Position numbers and translations under genes: made by a program
Assembly: GCA_005656395.1 (NCBI GenBank)
Contig: SRSI01000038.1
Location: 930,001-994,000, forward strand
Origin: Strongyloides papillosus
Lineage: Eukaryota; Nematoda; Chromadorea; Rhabditida; Strongyloididae
Direction of reading: 5' to 3'
DNA: 64,000 nucleotides
The notes under the pieces: generated by a model
Databases searched by the model: none
Told to the model about the DNA's origin: nothing
The model's input: the letters and a program-made list of their open reading frames with translations, nothing else
Shown: in pieces, positions 21,291 through 32,871 of the stretch
Layout: every line of letters starts with the position of its first letter
How positions within the stretch are numbered: position 1 is the first letter of the stretch

Positions 21291-23665
21291 CTATTCTAAC
21301 CAATAAGAAATATAAGCGTGATCTTTACTACGCTTTCCCATATATTGAATAAGAGCTTTATTACCAAGTGTCGATATTGAAAATTTTTGAAGAGTACCAC
21401 ATAAGCAAAGATCGGTATTAGTCATACTAGGACGATATTTTATTTGCAAACAATCGTCTTCGAAACACGGGTTATTATTGACACATTCCATTGTGTCTAC
21501 ATTTATACGTATTCGTTTTTCTGATGGTGCAATTAGTTGAACAGTACAATTTCTTTTTTCATTAAATTTTAGTTGTTTTTTGCCTGATTTATCATCCACA
21601 TGTATGACTGTATCGGGACACGAAATTTTATTTTGATATTGCAAATCTTTACAAGTTTTTCCAGTAAAACCAGTAGGACATACACATGTTTCGCTTCCAT
21701 CACTTTTAGGAAATCCTTTCTCACATTTTATAGTAGGTGCAAACTTATTTTTGCAGTATGCAGTATGTAACCATTCCAAATCTAAAAAAGTAGGTCTGAT
21801 TTCCTGTCCTGTTAGTTTTATTCCATTATCGCTTAGCCGTTTAAGATCAAATGTTCGTTTACTAGAACTATTTCTATAATTATCTGCATAATGTGCAATT
21901 GACGAATACTCATAGTAAGTGTATAATGGAACATCATATAATTTATCATAATATATTTGATACTTACTATAAATATTTCTATAATTTACAGTAATATAAA
22001 TGTCTCTATCTTTTCTTCTAACAGTTGGAATTAATCCCAAAAACATCAAAACCTTTTTTGCAATACAACCTGGTTTTTTATTGCAATTAACATCAATTTC
22101 CATATTATATACATTTTCTTTCCATAAACTTGTACTACCGTTAAAATTGAAGTCTGAATTTTTTTTGTTTTTATCGTAAAAAAAACTAATAAATGGAAGC
22201 GTTACATTTGCACATTTTGTTGAATATTTTTTTGTTGACTTTACACATTTTTTTTCACATTCTTTACTACAATCTTTACATTTTCTTTTACATTCATTAC
22301 ATTTATCACAGTAACTCTTTTTTTTATATTTTTTACATTTTAGACAATCGGTGCATTTTGCTGTACAATTTTCATATGTTTTCTTACAATCTATACATTT
22401 TTTTTCATTTGTCTCCCATTTTTCACATACAGAAGTACTTGTTTTTGTACAATGTTTTTTATCATTGTAGCATGTTGCATTATATGAAAACTTAATACAT
22501 GAACGGTTCGAAATCAGTTCTAAACCAGATTTAATATTTGATTCACTGATACCTTTTGTTTTCTTATCTATACAATAACTAACAGTAAATGCATATTTAT
22601 GATTTTTGGGAGGATGAGCATGGACATTCAAAAAAATATAAAACTAAAAAGATTGTTCTAGAAAAATTACATTAGGTTGTCGCAAAAGTTCTGTCGTATT
22701 TTTTCGAAATTTTTAAATGATTGTAATTTAAATAAAAAATATGTCTAATTTACAATATATTATCGAATATAATCTACAACTAGTCTCCATTTATTAGCCA
22801 CCTTACCGATTGCAGATGTGAAGAATTTCCCATTCTTTTTGAAGAAAGTTTCAAAAAAACCAACATTTTTCTCACCAATTTACTAAAGTATCTACCATCC
22901 GAGAAACTATGTAGAGATAAGAGCAGGTAGTGATTAGATAGAGAAACATCTGAAGATTATGTTGTGTGCGAGAGTAATTCGAAACTTCTCTTATCCAGAT
23001 TTTTTAGAGTCTTCAATGTCACATGTCTTTATATTGAAGAACAACATTTTTGTCATTTTTCAAATTTTACTATTTTTTTTAGGATTTTTTGTTTAATTTT
23101 AATAGAATTTTACAATAGAGGTTATTAAAAGTAGTTTAGAAATGATAGAATCTCAAAAAATCTTCATTCGAAGCTGAAGCCATACAAATGCATACTTCAT
23201 TTTCAAGATTCATTTCTTTGTCTTGGAACTTTGAAAACGATCTTAACATAGTTACCGCATCTACTTTATTTTCTTCTAATGCTTCTCTTAAATTTTTAAA
23301 ATCATCAGTTGCCATATGTCTTAGTTGAAGCTCTTAGAAAATACATTGTCAAAAATGACTTCTGACCACATCCATGTTTAGCAAAAGAAAATGTAGCATA
23401 GATAGTGTAAAAAATTGTAATTATGCGAATTATAAAGTTAAGAAGTGGTACTATCTAATTACAATAATAGCTTAACTTTATATAAATTGTAATTATATTT
23501 TTTTGATGATTAAAAATGACCATAAAAATACGAAAGAACTTTTACGACAACCTAATACATATTACTTACACATAAGGCTATTAATAATTTTGGTAAAATA
23601 TTGATACAACTCATAGTAAAAGTATTTTTAAAATCATACACAATAAAAATATGTCTTAATTTCAT
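21291..23665 (-). CDS. Secreted astacin-like protein, catalytically dead (astacin-EGF-CUB)
   Basis: Exon 1 (23570-23665, GTAAGT donor) and exon 2 (21291-22643, CTTTTTAG acceptor) join in phase 0. The join completes a signal peptide: from the second ATG (23614) it reads MSCINILPKLLIALC + FYIFLNVHA. A pro-region is lacking and the astacin fold starts almost at once. The zinc motif HExxHxxGxxH is replaced by KKVLMFLGLIP, so all three histidines and the catalytic Glu are gone. The Met-turn SIMHY reads SIAHY. Downstream text (DRDIYITVNYRNI) is otherwise typical. A ~90-residue insert very rich in Cys and Lys sits in the N-lobe. An EGF module (CVCPTGFTGKTC) and a CUB domain end the protein. Probably an extracellular binding protein rather than a protease. 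Confidence 0.82.
22672..23555 (-). mobile_element. Mariner-like element inside the astacin intron
   Basis: Inverted termini TTAGGTTGTCGCAAAAGTTC (22672) and the near-identical inverse ending at 23555, followed by TA. Near the left end the minus strand encodes a mariner transposase C-terminus (FFKKNGKFFTSAIGKVANKW, about 22800-22890), followed by a stop. The rest of the transposase is not recognisable. Without the element the host intron would be about 40 bp, the usual size here. A decayed or non-autonomous copy. Confidence 0.8.
23136..23315 (-). CDS. Small ORF (59 aa) within the mariner
   Basis: ATG 23315 to TAA 23136. The product begins MATDDFKNLREALEENKVDA; it is acidic, helical and protein-like, and does not resemble a mariner N-terminus. 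Could be captured host sequence or the remains of another gene. Unassigned. Confidence 0.3.
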   Translation of the reverse strand: MATDDFKNLREALEENKVDAVTMLRSFSKFQDKEMNLENEVCICMASASNEDFLRFYHF

Positions 23666-24315
23666 TTTTTTCCATTTATATACAGATAAATTTATTATTT
23701 TTAAAAGTATTTAATTGTACTTTGTCAAAATATTCTACCACATTTTGATTAAACAAAACATTTAAATTCACACAATAGAAGTAATAGTAATAACAATATT
23801 ATTCTACGTTTATTCATTAACAAACAGCCTACTGGCTTTCTCGTGATCTGCTTGTTCAGCGGGGCCGGCTTTTTCAACATCATTCACACAAAATTTTTTT
23901 GTGACACAGTTTTTAATAAAATATATGACGTTTTCAAATTTAATAAAAATTTGTTTTGTTCAAAAAAATCTCTTGATTTTGTGATAATTCTACTTTTGTT
24001 TAAAAATTTTGAATAACTAATGTTATTATAGGAAACAAGAAATGTTATAGTGACAAAAACGTATATAAAATTCTTAATAGTGACCTGTTATATTTTTACA
24101 TTTAAACTAATCTTAATTTTACACAAAAAAACAAAGTATGATTTGTTTTTAAAACAGTAATATAACTTTCAACCTATGTCACTATTGGTAGGAACAAAAA
24201 TTGTTTTTTTTATGTAAAAAAGTTAAAGTAAATCAAAAATAAATAAAATTATAAGTTAAAGTTTTAGAATTAAAAAAAAACTTTTTGTTTACACTGAGAG
24301 ATATTTGCAACTTTT
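23666..24315. other. No supported gene
   Basis: Upstream region of the astacin-like gene, where its promoter should lie. A short GC-rich patch (23825-23875, GCGGGGCCGGC) stands out in AT-rich DNA. No gene seen. Confidence 0.35.
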
Positions 24316-27300
24316 CTATTTATAATTACAAGATTACAAGATTACAAGATTGCTCAGTTCGGTCGTTCCTTGTCTTGGTTTTTCACTTTACGTGGGGGTC
24401 CTCGACGTGGTGGTGGCTGCTGAGCCTCAAATATAGATGTTTTGATTATCTCTTTAAATTTGTCTCTATCGTGTGCCCATCGGTACCATTTGGTTCCCGT
24501 AGCTTCTTCAACTTTCTTCAGATCGTCTCGCCATCTAGTTTTGGGTCTTCCAAGTGGTCTGGTCATATCGTATGGTCTCCAGAAGGTCGTTTTCTGTGCC
24601 CATCTGTTGTCTATTCTTCTTGCTATGTGACCAGCCCATCTTAGTTTATTTATTAAGGCAGATTGTACAATATCGTTGAAGTTCGTTTGTTTACGTAGGT
24701 CTTCATTGTGGATCTCATCTCTTCTTGTGACTCCGAGGATTCTTCTCTCCATCGCACATTGTGTTACTTTCAGCTTTTCCTTATCAGACTTTCTCAAGTT
24801 CCAAGTTTCACAGCCATATAACATAGCTGGAAGAACCATGCTGTTGAAGAGTTGAGTCCTGACCTTGTGGTCTTTTAGTTTTTTCATGATTTCGGAGATT
24901 CTTCTAAAACGCTAACCATCCTGCTCTTCTTCTTCGGCTGATTTCTTCGTCTTGATTGTGGTCGTTGCTGATTTGTTGGCCAAGGTATGTGTAACTACTC
25001 ACTTCTTCAATACTTTCTTCGCCTAGTTTCACTGTGCTATTAGACTCTTTCTGTTGACTTGTCTTGTTTCTAAGAACTTGTGTCTTCTTTCTGTTTATTC
25101 GGAGCCCAATTTCTTCACTTAAACGATTTAGTTCGTTCAAGTTTTGTTCTGCTTCTTCCATTGTATGTGTGATTAGGACGATATCGTCAGCAAATCGAAG
25201 GTGAGTTAAGTGTTCTCCATCTATACGTATTCCCTTTTTAGTCCAATCTAATTTTGAAAAAACATCTTCTACTACTGCCGTGAAGAGTTTAGGTGAAATA
25301 GTGTCACCTTGGCGGACTCCTCTTTTTACTTGTATTTGTAGATTTTGTGGAAGAGTTTGATTGTTGTGTTGCATCCTCGATTAATGTCTTTTATAAGCTC
25401 GACATACTGTTTTTGAATTCCTTGTTTGCTGATAGCATTAATAACGGCATTGATTTCAACGCTGTCAAATGCCTTTTCGTAGTCGATAAAGGTCAGTACA
25501 AGAGGGAGCTTATATTCTTCGGCTCTTTCCAGGATTTGGTTGAGGGTGTGGATGTGGTCTATTGTCGAGTAACCACTTCTAAACCCGGCCTGTTCCCTGG
25601 GTTGTGCTTCATCTAATGTTCTTGCGATGCGATTTAGTATAATCTTCGTAAAAAGTTTATAAATAGACGAGAGTAGGCATATTGGCCTGTAGTTCTTTAT
25701 GTCCTCATGGTCACCTTTTTTAAACAAAAGAACCGTTTTTGACGTTTTCCACAAGGTTGGAATTTTCCTGGTTCTCAAGCATTCTGTGAATAGTTCTGCC
25801 AGTATTCTCCATAGATGTATGCCACCCGTTTTTAATGTCTCATTCGTAATTGTGTCCGGGCCAGGTGCTTTTCCATTTTTTGTGTTCTTCAGTGCATATT
25901 CTATTTCGGATGTCAGTATTGATGGAACTTCTTCATTGTTATCCTCCATCTTTTTTTTTTGTACATATTTTTTTGAGTTAAAAAGATCCGTGTAAAAACA
26001 TCTGCATACTTCTTCTGTTTCCTCTCTGGTCTTGGAATTGCTTCCATCTAGTTTCTTCAGTGTCACCATCATTCTTCTGGCGATTGTAAGCTCTTGTTTG
26101 CATTTTTTCAGACTTTTCCGTTGCAGAGCTACCTCTTGAAGTTTTTTAAGTTTGTATGTATTGTACTCTTCTTTAATCTTCTGACGTATAAGTTTGTTGA
26201 GAAGAGAATATTCCAAGTGATTCTCTTTAGTATGCTCCATCTTGCGCCGTTTTGTAATGTTATCAAGTGTTTGGAGAGACATCCATTCTTTTCTACCACC
26301 GACAGCTGGAGTTGTTGCTGTTTTTTGAAGTTCCATTAAAGTTTCGGTTAATTTGTTTGCCTTTTCTTCTAATGTACCCTCAAGTTGCCATTCTGTGTTA
26401 ATTACAGCTTGTTTTAAGATGTCTTCATCTAATTTTGTCTTCTCCAGTCTTTTTGTTTGAAACATTTTGCGCCTGTCTGCCTCTAGATTCATTTTTAGTG
26501 TTGCTCGGATGAGCCGATGATCAGATCCAGAGACATGTCGAATTACCTCCACATTTGTAATTAGTTGTCGATCGCTTGATAGGAAGTAATCTAGTTCTGC
26601 AGTATGTGTAGCATTTGGAGCACGCCAAGTGTATCGCTTACCTTGTGGTTTTTGAAAGAAAGTGTTCATGATGTAGAGCCGATTGGTTTCCGCGAAAGTA
26701 GCCATTCGTTCTCCGACTTCATTCCTTTCTTGATCAGATTCCTTTCCAACGTGTTTCTCCCCTTCTTTGGCAATTCCAACTTTTGCGTTGTAATCTCCCA
26801 TTACTATTGTTTTGTAGGTGGGGGTTTTCATAAGTTCTTCGATTTCTTCATAAAATCTCTCAATTGCTTCTTCTTCATAACCGCTGTGTGGTGCATATAC
26901 TTGAATAATTCGAAGAGGTTTTGGTTGACGTTTCACTTTCATTTCTAGTACTGCTATCCTTGGGGAGACAATCTCAACCTTTGTGACTGTCTTAGCCAAT
27001 TCTGCTCTAATAATAAAACCTACTCCACCAATATTGCTCTTCGTTTCTTCGTTAATTTCTGATGCGCCAAAGTGGTGTTCGTCTCCGTTTATCCATCTCT
27101 GGTATTTAACTTCACGAAGATGGGTTTCGCATACTCCAATAATATCATACGTTGTTTTGTCAAGTTCTTTGTAGAGTGATACAATCCGTTGTTCTTTCTG
27201 AAGTCCTTCTTTCAGGTTGTATGTTAATAGTTTTAATTTTAATGTGGGCCGGCGAGTTCGTTGTTTTCGGCTATATTTTTGTCTGCACGCTCCTTCGCAT

Positions 27301-27615
27301 GAACTGGCGACTTCATCGCTTCTTACGTCGCTTCGTCCATGTTCAATGCCGCCATTTGAGCGCTCTATATTTGGCTTTTTCACGGTTGGTATAGTGCTAC
27401 CGCAGCTTGTGAAGCTAGATGGTAGACCCCTTCATCAATACCAGCATATTGTTGTTGGGTTTGTAGGTCAGTTAGCTTTCTCTTCGTGGTTCCACCGCCA
27501 TTCCTTCTTAGCGACGTGCTGGCATTGTAAAAGTTCAGGTACCCGATGTTACACCGTAGAGCAGTTACACCTTTCCACCACGTTGAGGTTGACCAATGGA
27601 AGGCTATTTATAATT
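24316..27615 (-). mobile_element. RTE-type non-LTR retrotransposon with target-site duplication
   Basis: CTATTTATAATT occurs at 24316-24327 and 27604-27615, a 12 bp target duplication. The 3' end (left side) has three copies of the 8-mer ATTACAAG instead of poly(A), as RTE elements typically do. The coding part is noticeably more GC-rich than the surrounding DNA. Endonuclease and reverse transcriptase are present but frameshifted. The 5' end reaches 27603, so the copy may be near full length. Confidence 0.88.
24354..27383 (-). pseudogene. LINE endonuclease-reverse transcriptase, two frameshifts
   Basis: Three consecutive frames form one RTE-like protein. Frame 1 (27383-25326) has an apurinic-type endonuclease (GVCETHL, VMGDYNAKVG, ELDYFLSS, GSDHRLI) and the RT fingers (FIDYEKAFDSV). 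Frame 2 (25374-24904) has RGVRQGDTISPKLF and the catalytic FADDIVL box. Frame 3 (24887-24354) holds the C-terminal thumb-like region, with WAGHIARR and GRPKTRWRDD motifs common in animal RTE-type proteins. Shift 1 lies in 25328-25370. Shift 2 is a one-base gain in a T run near 24906. The protein nicks target DNA and copies the LINE RNA; this copy is inactive. Confidence 0.88.
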
Positions 27616-28294
27616 TTGGAGAAATATATCTTTTACAACTAAAAAATGTTGCAAGTTTTAAAGTAGTAAACTTATTATTTGAAATAAACATTTTGCTTAA
27701 ATGCTTTTTTTTAAAATAAATAAATTCTAAAGTGAAAGAAAAATATCACAAGTTTAATTCTTGATTTCTGAGATCGTTGGTTATATGAATATGATTTAAT
27801 TTGCTTGTCGACTTTTTTAGCGAGAAAAAATAAGAAAATGAAATACTTTATTTTTTTCACGAATTTTGTAACATAAAGTATTTTAAATTCTTCAAATATA
27901 AAAATTTGTAGAAAAAAACTTTGTTAAAATCTCTTCAACAAAGCTAACTTTTCTTTTAAAGTTCTTGAAGTTAAAAGTTAAATGATATAGAAGTTAGAAA
28001 TATATTGTATAAAATAAATATTTTATTAGAAATGTCTCACAAAATTTCATATAATAATTAAGTTTTAGAATAAGTTATGATAATGCTAATTAATTTTTTT
28101 GTAGATTACTTTTTTATCACTAAAGATCTATAGAAAAAAAAATATTTTTAGTTTGTATAGACTTGTTAACGTATGAAATTTTTTACTCTATTTAAAGACC
28201 TTTAATTTCTTTTGTATTAATTTACACTTTTGATTATTTTGAATAATAAAGTGCTAATTTTTTACTATTAACTACTATCTTATTATTAATTATC
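27616..28294. other. No supported gene
   Basis: AT-rich flank of the LINE insertion. Nothing recognised. Confidence 0.4.
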
Positions 28295-28662
28295 TTAACC
28301 CTTTCACTGTCAGAATTTTTTTTCCTTGTATTACGCACTCTTCTATATGTAAAATAGAAAGAGTACTTTTATATAGAATAAAATGTTGAAAAATTGGTAG
28401 TATATTTCTTCAGTAAAATTAAAATAAATAGGCTAATAATTAAATTTTTCTTTTTTAATTTTATTAAATTTTTTTTAAATTTAATTTTCAACTGTTTTTC
28501 ATAATTTATTTTTTGTTTCCATCTTTTTTTCATATAAATTTTTTTATAAGAAAAAAAAATGGTATCATTTCAAAATTTCCCGCTTATAGTGTAAATTACC
28601 ACTATGCACTAACATTTTTGTTTATGACGCGTATATGTGTCATCCGGTGGCAAAAGGGTTAA
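28295..28662. mobile_element. piggyBac-like MITE
   Basis: TTAA at 28295-28298 and 28659-28662 flank a 360 bp non-coding unit that begins CCCTTTCACTGTCA and ends CCGGTGGCAAAAGGG. The TTAA duplication plus CCCTTT...AAAGGG ends is the piggyBac/Looper signature. It needs a transposase from elsewhere. Confidence 0.75.
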
Positions 28663-29325
28663 GCATATTAAACTATCAATCAACAATAAAACCATAACAT
28701 TTCATGGAAAAATTGATGTTTTTAATTAAATAATTATTTGATGTATCCTAACTTTAATATTTACTAGTAATATTATAGAACGTTATAGTAACAAAGTTGG
28801 ATTTTTATTGATAAAATAATTAGATTGATTGATTTAATTTAAAAAAACTACATTTATAGAATTCGAGAAAGGTTATTTTAAATTTAGAAGTTCATAAGTC
28901 GACGTGCACTTAGAATATGTATGTTTATCATATTAACTCCTGATAATGGAAAGGTTTTTTAGAAAAAAATATAATAACATTGTTTTAACACTAGACTGAG
29001 CTAAGTTATTGTACTGTATGTGTGATATACTATTAAAGAATATCCTGTAGAAGTAAATTTTTAAATTTGTGAAGCTGTTAGTAGTATCATATTCATTGTC
29101 ATTTGAAGAAAGTTCAAGTACAAAATACCATAGCATAAAACACAAACTTCAATTTATAAGTTATCAATTAAAGTAATTAACATGTAAACAACTTGTAAAA
29201 ATATTACTATGACCGAAATTTGGGAATAAATAAAACAATATTTAAACTTTAAAAAGTTTCTATTAAACTAATTGTTCTAACACGAAAATTTAAAAACAAA
29301 AGTTGCAAATACTTCTCAGTGGATG
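28663..29325. other. No supported gene
   Basis: AT-rich. A 70-codon minus-strand ORF at 28933-29145 has no protein-like features. Confidence 0.35.
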
Positions 29326-30014
29326 TCAGATGAAAAAAAAACTATACAATTTATTAAAGACGTTTTCATCAATGGTTTAACAATTAAAAAAATGAAGGAA
29401 AACTGTAAACCTTTAAAGAAAATTTTAGACAATTTACCTGAAGGATCAGTTGAATACGGATCTTCTACATACATTGTTTTCTGACGTTCAACGAGATAAA
29501 GAGCCGCGTATGATCGACTTCTTCACCGAAGGAAGTACTATATGGAGAGATTCCATATGTAATGAAATATGTCTACTCTTGTAAAAATATAATAAGAAAG
29601 AATCATCTTTCACATTCCTTAGAAAAACCTTCTATATCAATTGTATTATGTCAGAAATAGCGAAATATCGAAATGATATATCCCAATTGGATATGGATTA
29701 GTAGGTTATGAGAATTATTTATTAATTTATGTTTTTAGAAACTTTTATGTGATAGTCTAACTAAAAATTCGGTCGTTCCAATTAAGAATATATTTATAAC
29801 TAAAGAGAAAGGCTCAAAGACTACTGAGAATAACTCAAACGTTGCTGTAAAGGTATCTGAAACTAGTAAAAACTTGACTGAATTAAGTCAAGTACAGTCG
29901 ACATCAATAGAACAAGATGCATCAAGAACAGGTAATGTCGATATTATTTACACAAAACCAAAACATGTCTCCATTTTTCATGCAGTTTTAAGTAAACCAA
30001 CATCAGCAGTTTGA
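29326..30014 (+). pseudogene. Decayed gene, unrecognised
   Basis: A 53-codon start segment from ATG ~29325 (MSDEKKTIQFIKDVFINGLT) stops at TGA. Broken text follows. A second open stretch from about 29805 (KEKGSKTTENNSNVAVKVSE...) ends at TGA ~30014. Composition suggests former coding sequence, with a Ser/Thr-rich tail. No family recognised, and the two pieces may not belong together. Confidence 0.3.
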
Positions 30015-31416
30015 TATAAACAACATTTTGCACTTTAGTAGAAACTGCATAATGTCATTTATATTAAAAAAATTGATGTGTGGTTTAGGTAAAAATGAGG
30101 TAGATTGTTTAGCATATAATGTATTATGGATTCTTTACGAAACTACTATGATAAAACTGCACGATGTTATTTTATATAATTTTGTAATAATATTAATTTT
30201 AATAAAAAAACTTATTTACAACATAAATATTACAAATTTTAAAGTTGAAAATTTTAATTGTCTTAGATAGTAACATGAATAAAAAATCTTACAAACAAAT
30301 CACAAGAAAATTTTGTATTATCAACCTGTACATTAAAAATTAATACAATTAAGTTATAAAAAAGTTTTTTGATCAATCTGTTTATCATCCAATATCTATT
30401 TTTCCTGGTACTCCTGTTTTTCTTTATCTATAATAAAAAAGTACCAAACGATCCTGAGGAAACTTTTAACAATGAAATAATATGTACTATGAATAATCTT
30501 AGTTTAACAAGAAATAGTGATCAAAAGAAGAATAGAAAAGTACTATAACAGAATGGAAAGCATTATTTGAAAAATTTTGTATCTTACACAGAGATTTTTT
30601 CTGTGTCATTTCGACACCGCTTGCCGGACCTGATTCTGTAAAAGTAAATAAAAAATTAAAATACTTCACTAATTTAAGATAAAACTTAACTTTATGTACT
30701 CATTGCACTAATTTTTTTATATACTTTTATATTGGCTCGTTAACGTATGGAACGAAATATTCAACGTTAGCATTTCTGACCCCTTTAATTTGAGATTTAG
30801 ACCCTAAAATTTTGAATGGAAGTTGATTCCAACATGGACTACCATAATTTAGAAAGAAATTTCAAAAAAAGTTTCTCCAAAGTGGAGATAATTAAGGTCA
30901 AAGTGCCAAAAATGGCGATTTTTTTAAATTAATGGCTGGACCGCAAATTAACTATAGATTTTACACACACAAATACAAATTTAATATGTATGTGTGTCAT
31001 TACTTTGTGTTGAATAATTATTTTACAAGATAAAAAAATCGTAGTTATTTTGCATCACCAGAAGGTTTTTCGTGACAATAATATTAAAAACAAGTTAGAC
31101 TTTAGAAAAAATTATAACTTTTTGAATTTAAAATCTCCGGACATTAACTTTTAACGTTTTTAATGTATTTTTTTAGGAACTAAAATCCATTTAAGTGAAG
31201 ATTTTTGTAAATTATCTTCTTTTTATTGTTGTAAATTTACAATTTTTACTGTTTTTTCTCCTATGTTTAATATAGATTTAATGATTTAAAAATTAATTAA
31301 TGTCATGATTGAAAAGATGTACCTAGAAACTGTTTTTTGGCTACTTACAATATAAACATTTTTCATTATAGAGTTTGTAGATAATTAATTTTGTCACGAA
31401 AAATTATGAAAATAGA
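30015..31416. other. No supported gene
   Basis: AT-rich. An 80-codon plus-strand ORF at 30028 has no motif. The segment 30780-30960 looks like old repeat sequence (short GC-richer phrases such as GGCTGGACCGCAAA). Nothing can be assigned. Confidence 0.35.
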
Positions 31417-31957
31417 TAACAATACCAAAAACTTCGTTTTTGTAAAAAACATACTTTTATATTGAGATTCATTTTGCGCACTCAAAAGGATGAAAATAAA
31501 TTTTGATTTTTATATTATCACTTTACTTGGCAATATAAAAGTATCGCCGTCCGAGGCATTTAAATATTTGTTGAAGACTACCAAAATATACCACTGAATA
31601 TTAAATAATAAGAGCTTTTCTCATTAAAATGATACAAAATAAGGATATACCTAATAGTACATTTACAAACAAGTCTCTACAAATGTAAGTATTTTAATTT
31701 CTAACTAATGAAGATCAAGATGTAAATAATTTAAAAGAAATGTTTGCTTCAACTATAGTTCAATCACAAACGATAAAGCGTTCAAATGCCTCGGACGGTG
31801 ATACTTTTATATTGCCAGGTAAAGTGGTAATATAAAAATCAAAATTTATTTTCATCCTTTTGAGTGCGCAAAATTTATTTTCATACTTTTGAGTGCGCAA
31901 AATGAATCTCAATATAAAAGTATGTTTTTTACAAAAACGAAGTTTTTGGTATTGTTA
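31417..31957. mobile_element. Palindromic MITE
   Basis: The left arm 31417-31565 and right arm ~31786-31957 are inverted copies, beginning TAACAATACCAAAAACTTCG and including the phrase TTTTGCGCACTCAAAAG. The right arm has an extra ~30-base duplication around that phrase. A 220 bp unique centre separates the arms. Non-coding. It ends 25 bp before the RING gene's ATG. Confidence 0.8.
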
Positions 31958-31982
31958 TTACTAATATATAATTTTTTTTCAG

Positions 31983-32496
31983 ATGTCACTACAGTGTTGT
32001 ATTTGTCTTCAACCTTATACTTCAAATGGTACAAACCATGCTTTATATACCACTTCATGTAGACATTTATTTGGAAAATCCTGTTTAGAAACATGGATAG
32101 ATTCTAATGAATATAGCAATGAATTGAAGTGTCCTATGTGTAATCAGTCTTTAGATTATTACATTCCAATTTATAGTATTCCAGAAAATGTAATTTTAAA
32201 TTATACTAACATTTACTTTTTTTTTATTTTAGTTATATGAAAATGAATTAGATGAAGAAGGCCAATGTAAGAATGAAGACGATGTAAAAAGAAAGTTTGA
32301 TGCAAGTACATTAAAAGAAAATTACTTTTTCATAAAACAATATGTTGTGGAATACATGGATTCTGGAAAAATTACAATCAAATATTATGATGCTTACAAT
32401 GGGCATACTTTACTTGCCGGTTATATTATACGTAGTTCAAGTAGAACTGATACTACACACAGAAAAAAAAAGGACACAGGTTTGCATAAAATGTAG
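31983..32496 (+). CDS. RING-finger protein, RFWD3-type RING
   Basis: Exon 1 is 31983-32189 and exon 2 is 32233-32496, joined in phase 0 across a 43 bp intron; 156 residues. The RING ligands are C5, C8, C26, H28, C34, C50 and C53. The position that normally holds another ligand is Gly31 (CRHLFGKSC), just as in the RFWD3 RING (CGHLFGYRC). RING proteins of this type are E3 ubiquitin ligases; RFWD3 itself acts on RPA. This protein is much shorter and lacks WD repeats. Exon 2 ends soon after a run of nine A (32463-32471). Another frame continues past it with CIKCSKFVPPNK, so the original C-terminus may have been longer and was lost by a slip in that run. Confidence 0.65.
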
Positions 32497-32871
32497 TAAA
32501 TTTGTCCCACCAAATAAAATTCAAATTTTCTTTATTTGCGACTAATTTTATCACAATTATTTTGTACATGAAAAATTAAAACAATAATTAGTGAATTATT
32601 AAAATAAGCTTCTCTTTTTTTAGTATACTATTTTTATTTTAGAACATAAGTTGTTTTCTACAATACATTTTAAAATACAAGTTTAAAATTTAATTCTATG
32701 TAAAATTACAAACAGTTTTATAAAAAAAAAACATTTTTAACATATTACAGTACATTTTTAAATATTTTTCAATTGTTTGAATTATTATAAATTGTATTTT
32801 ATGAAATTTTCACATTTGATGCTCTAAATTGTTTTAATAATGTTTTTTGAACCCCAGAATTTAAGAGTTAT
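32497..32871. other. No supported gene
   Basis: AT-rich 3' flank of the RING gene; the out-of-frame continuation noted there ends at 32545. Nothing else seen. Confidence 0.35.
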
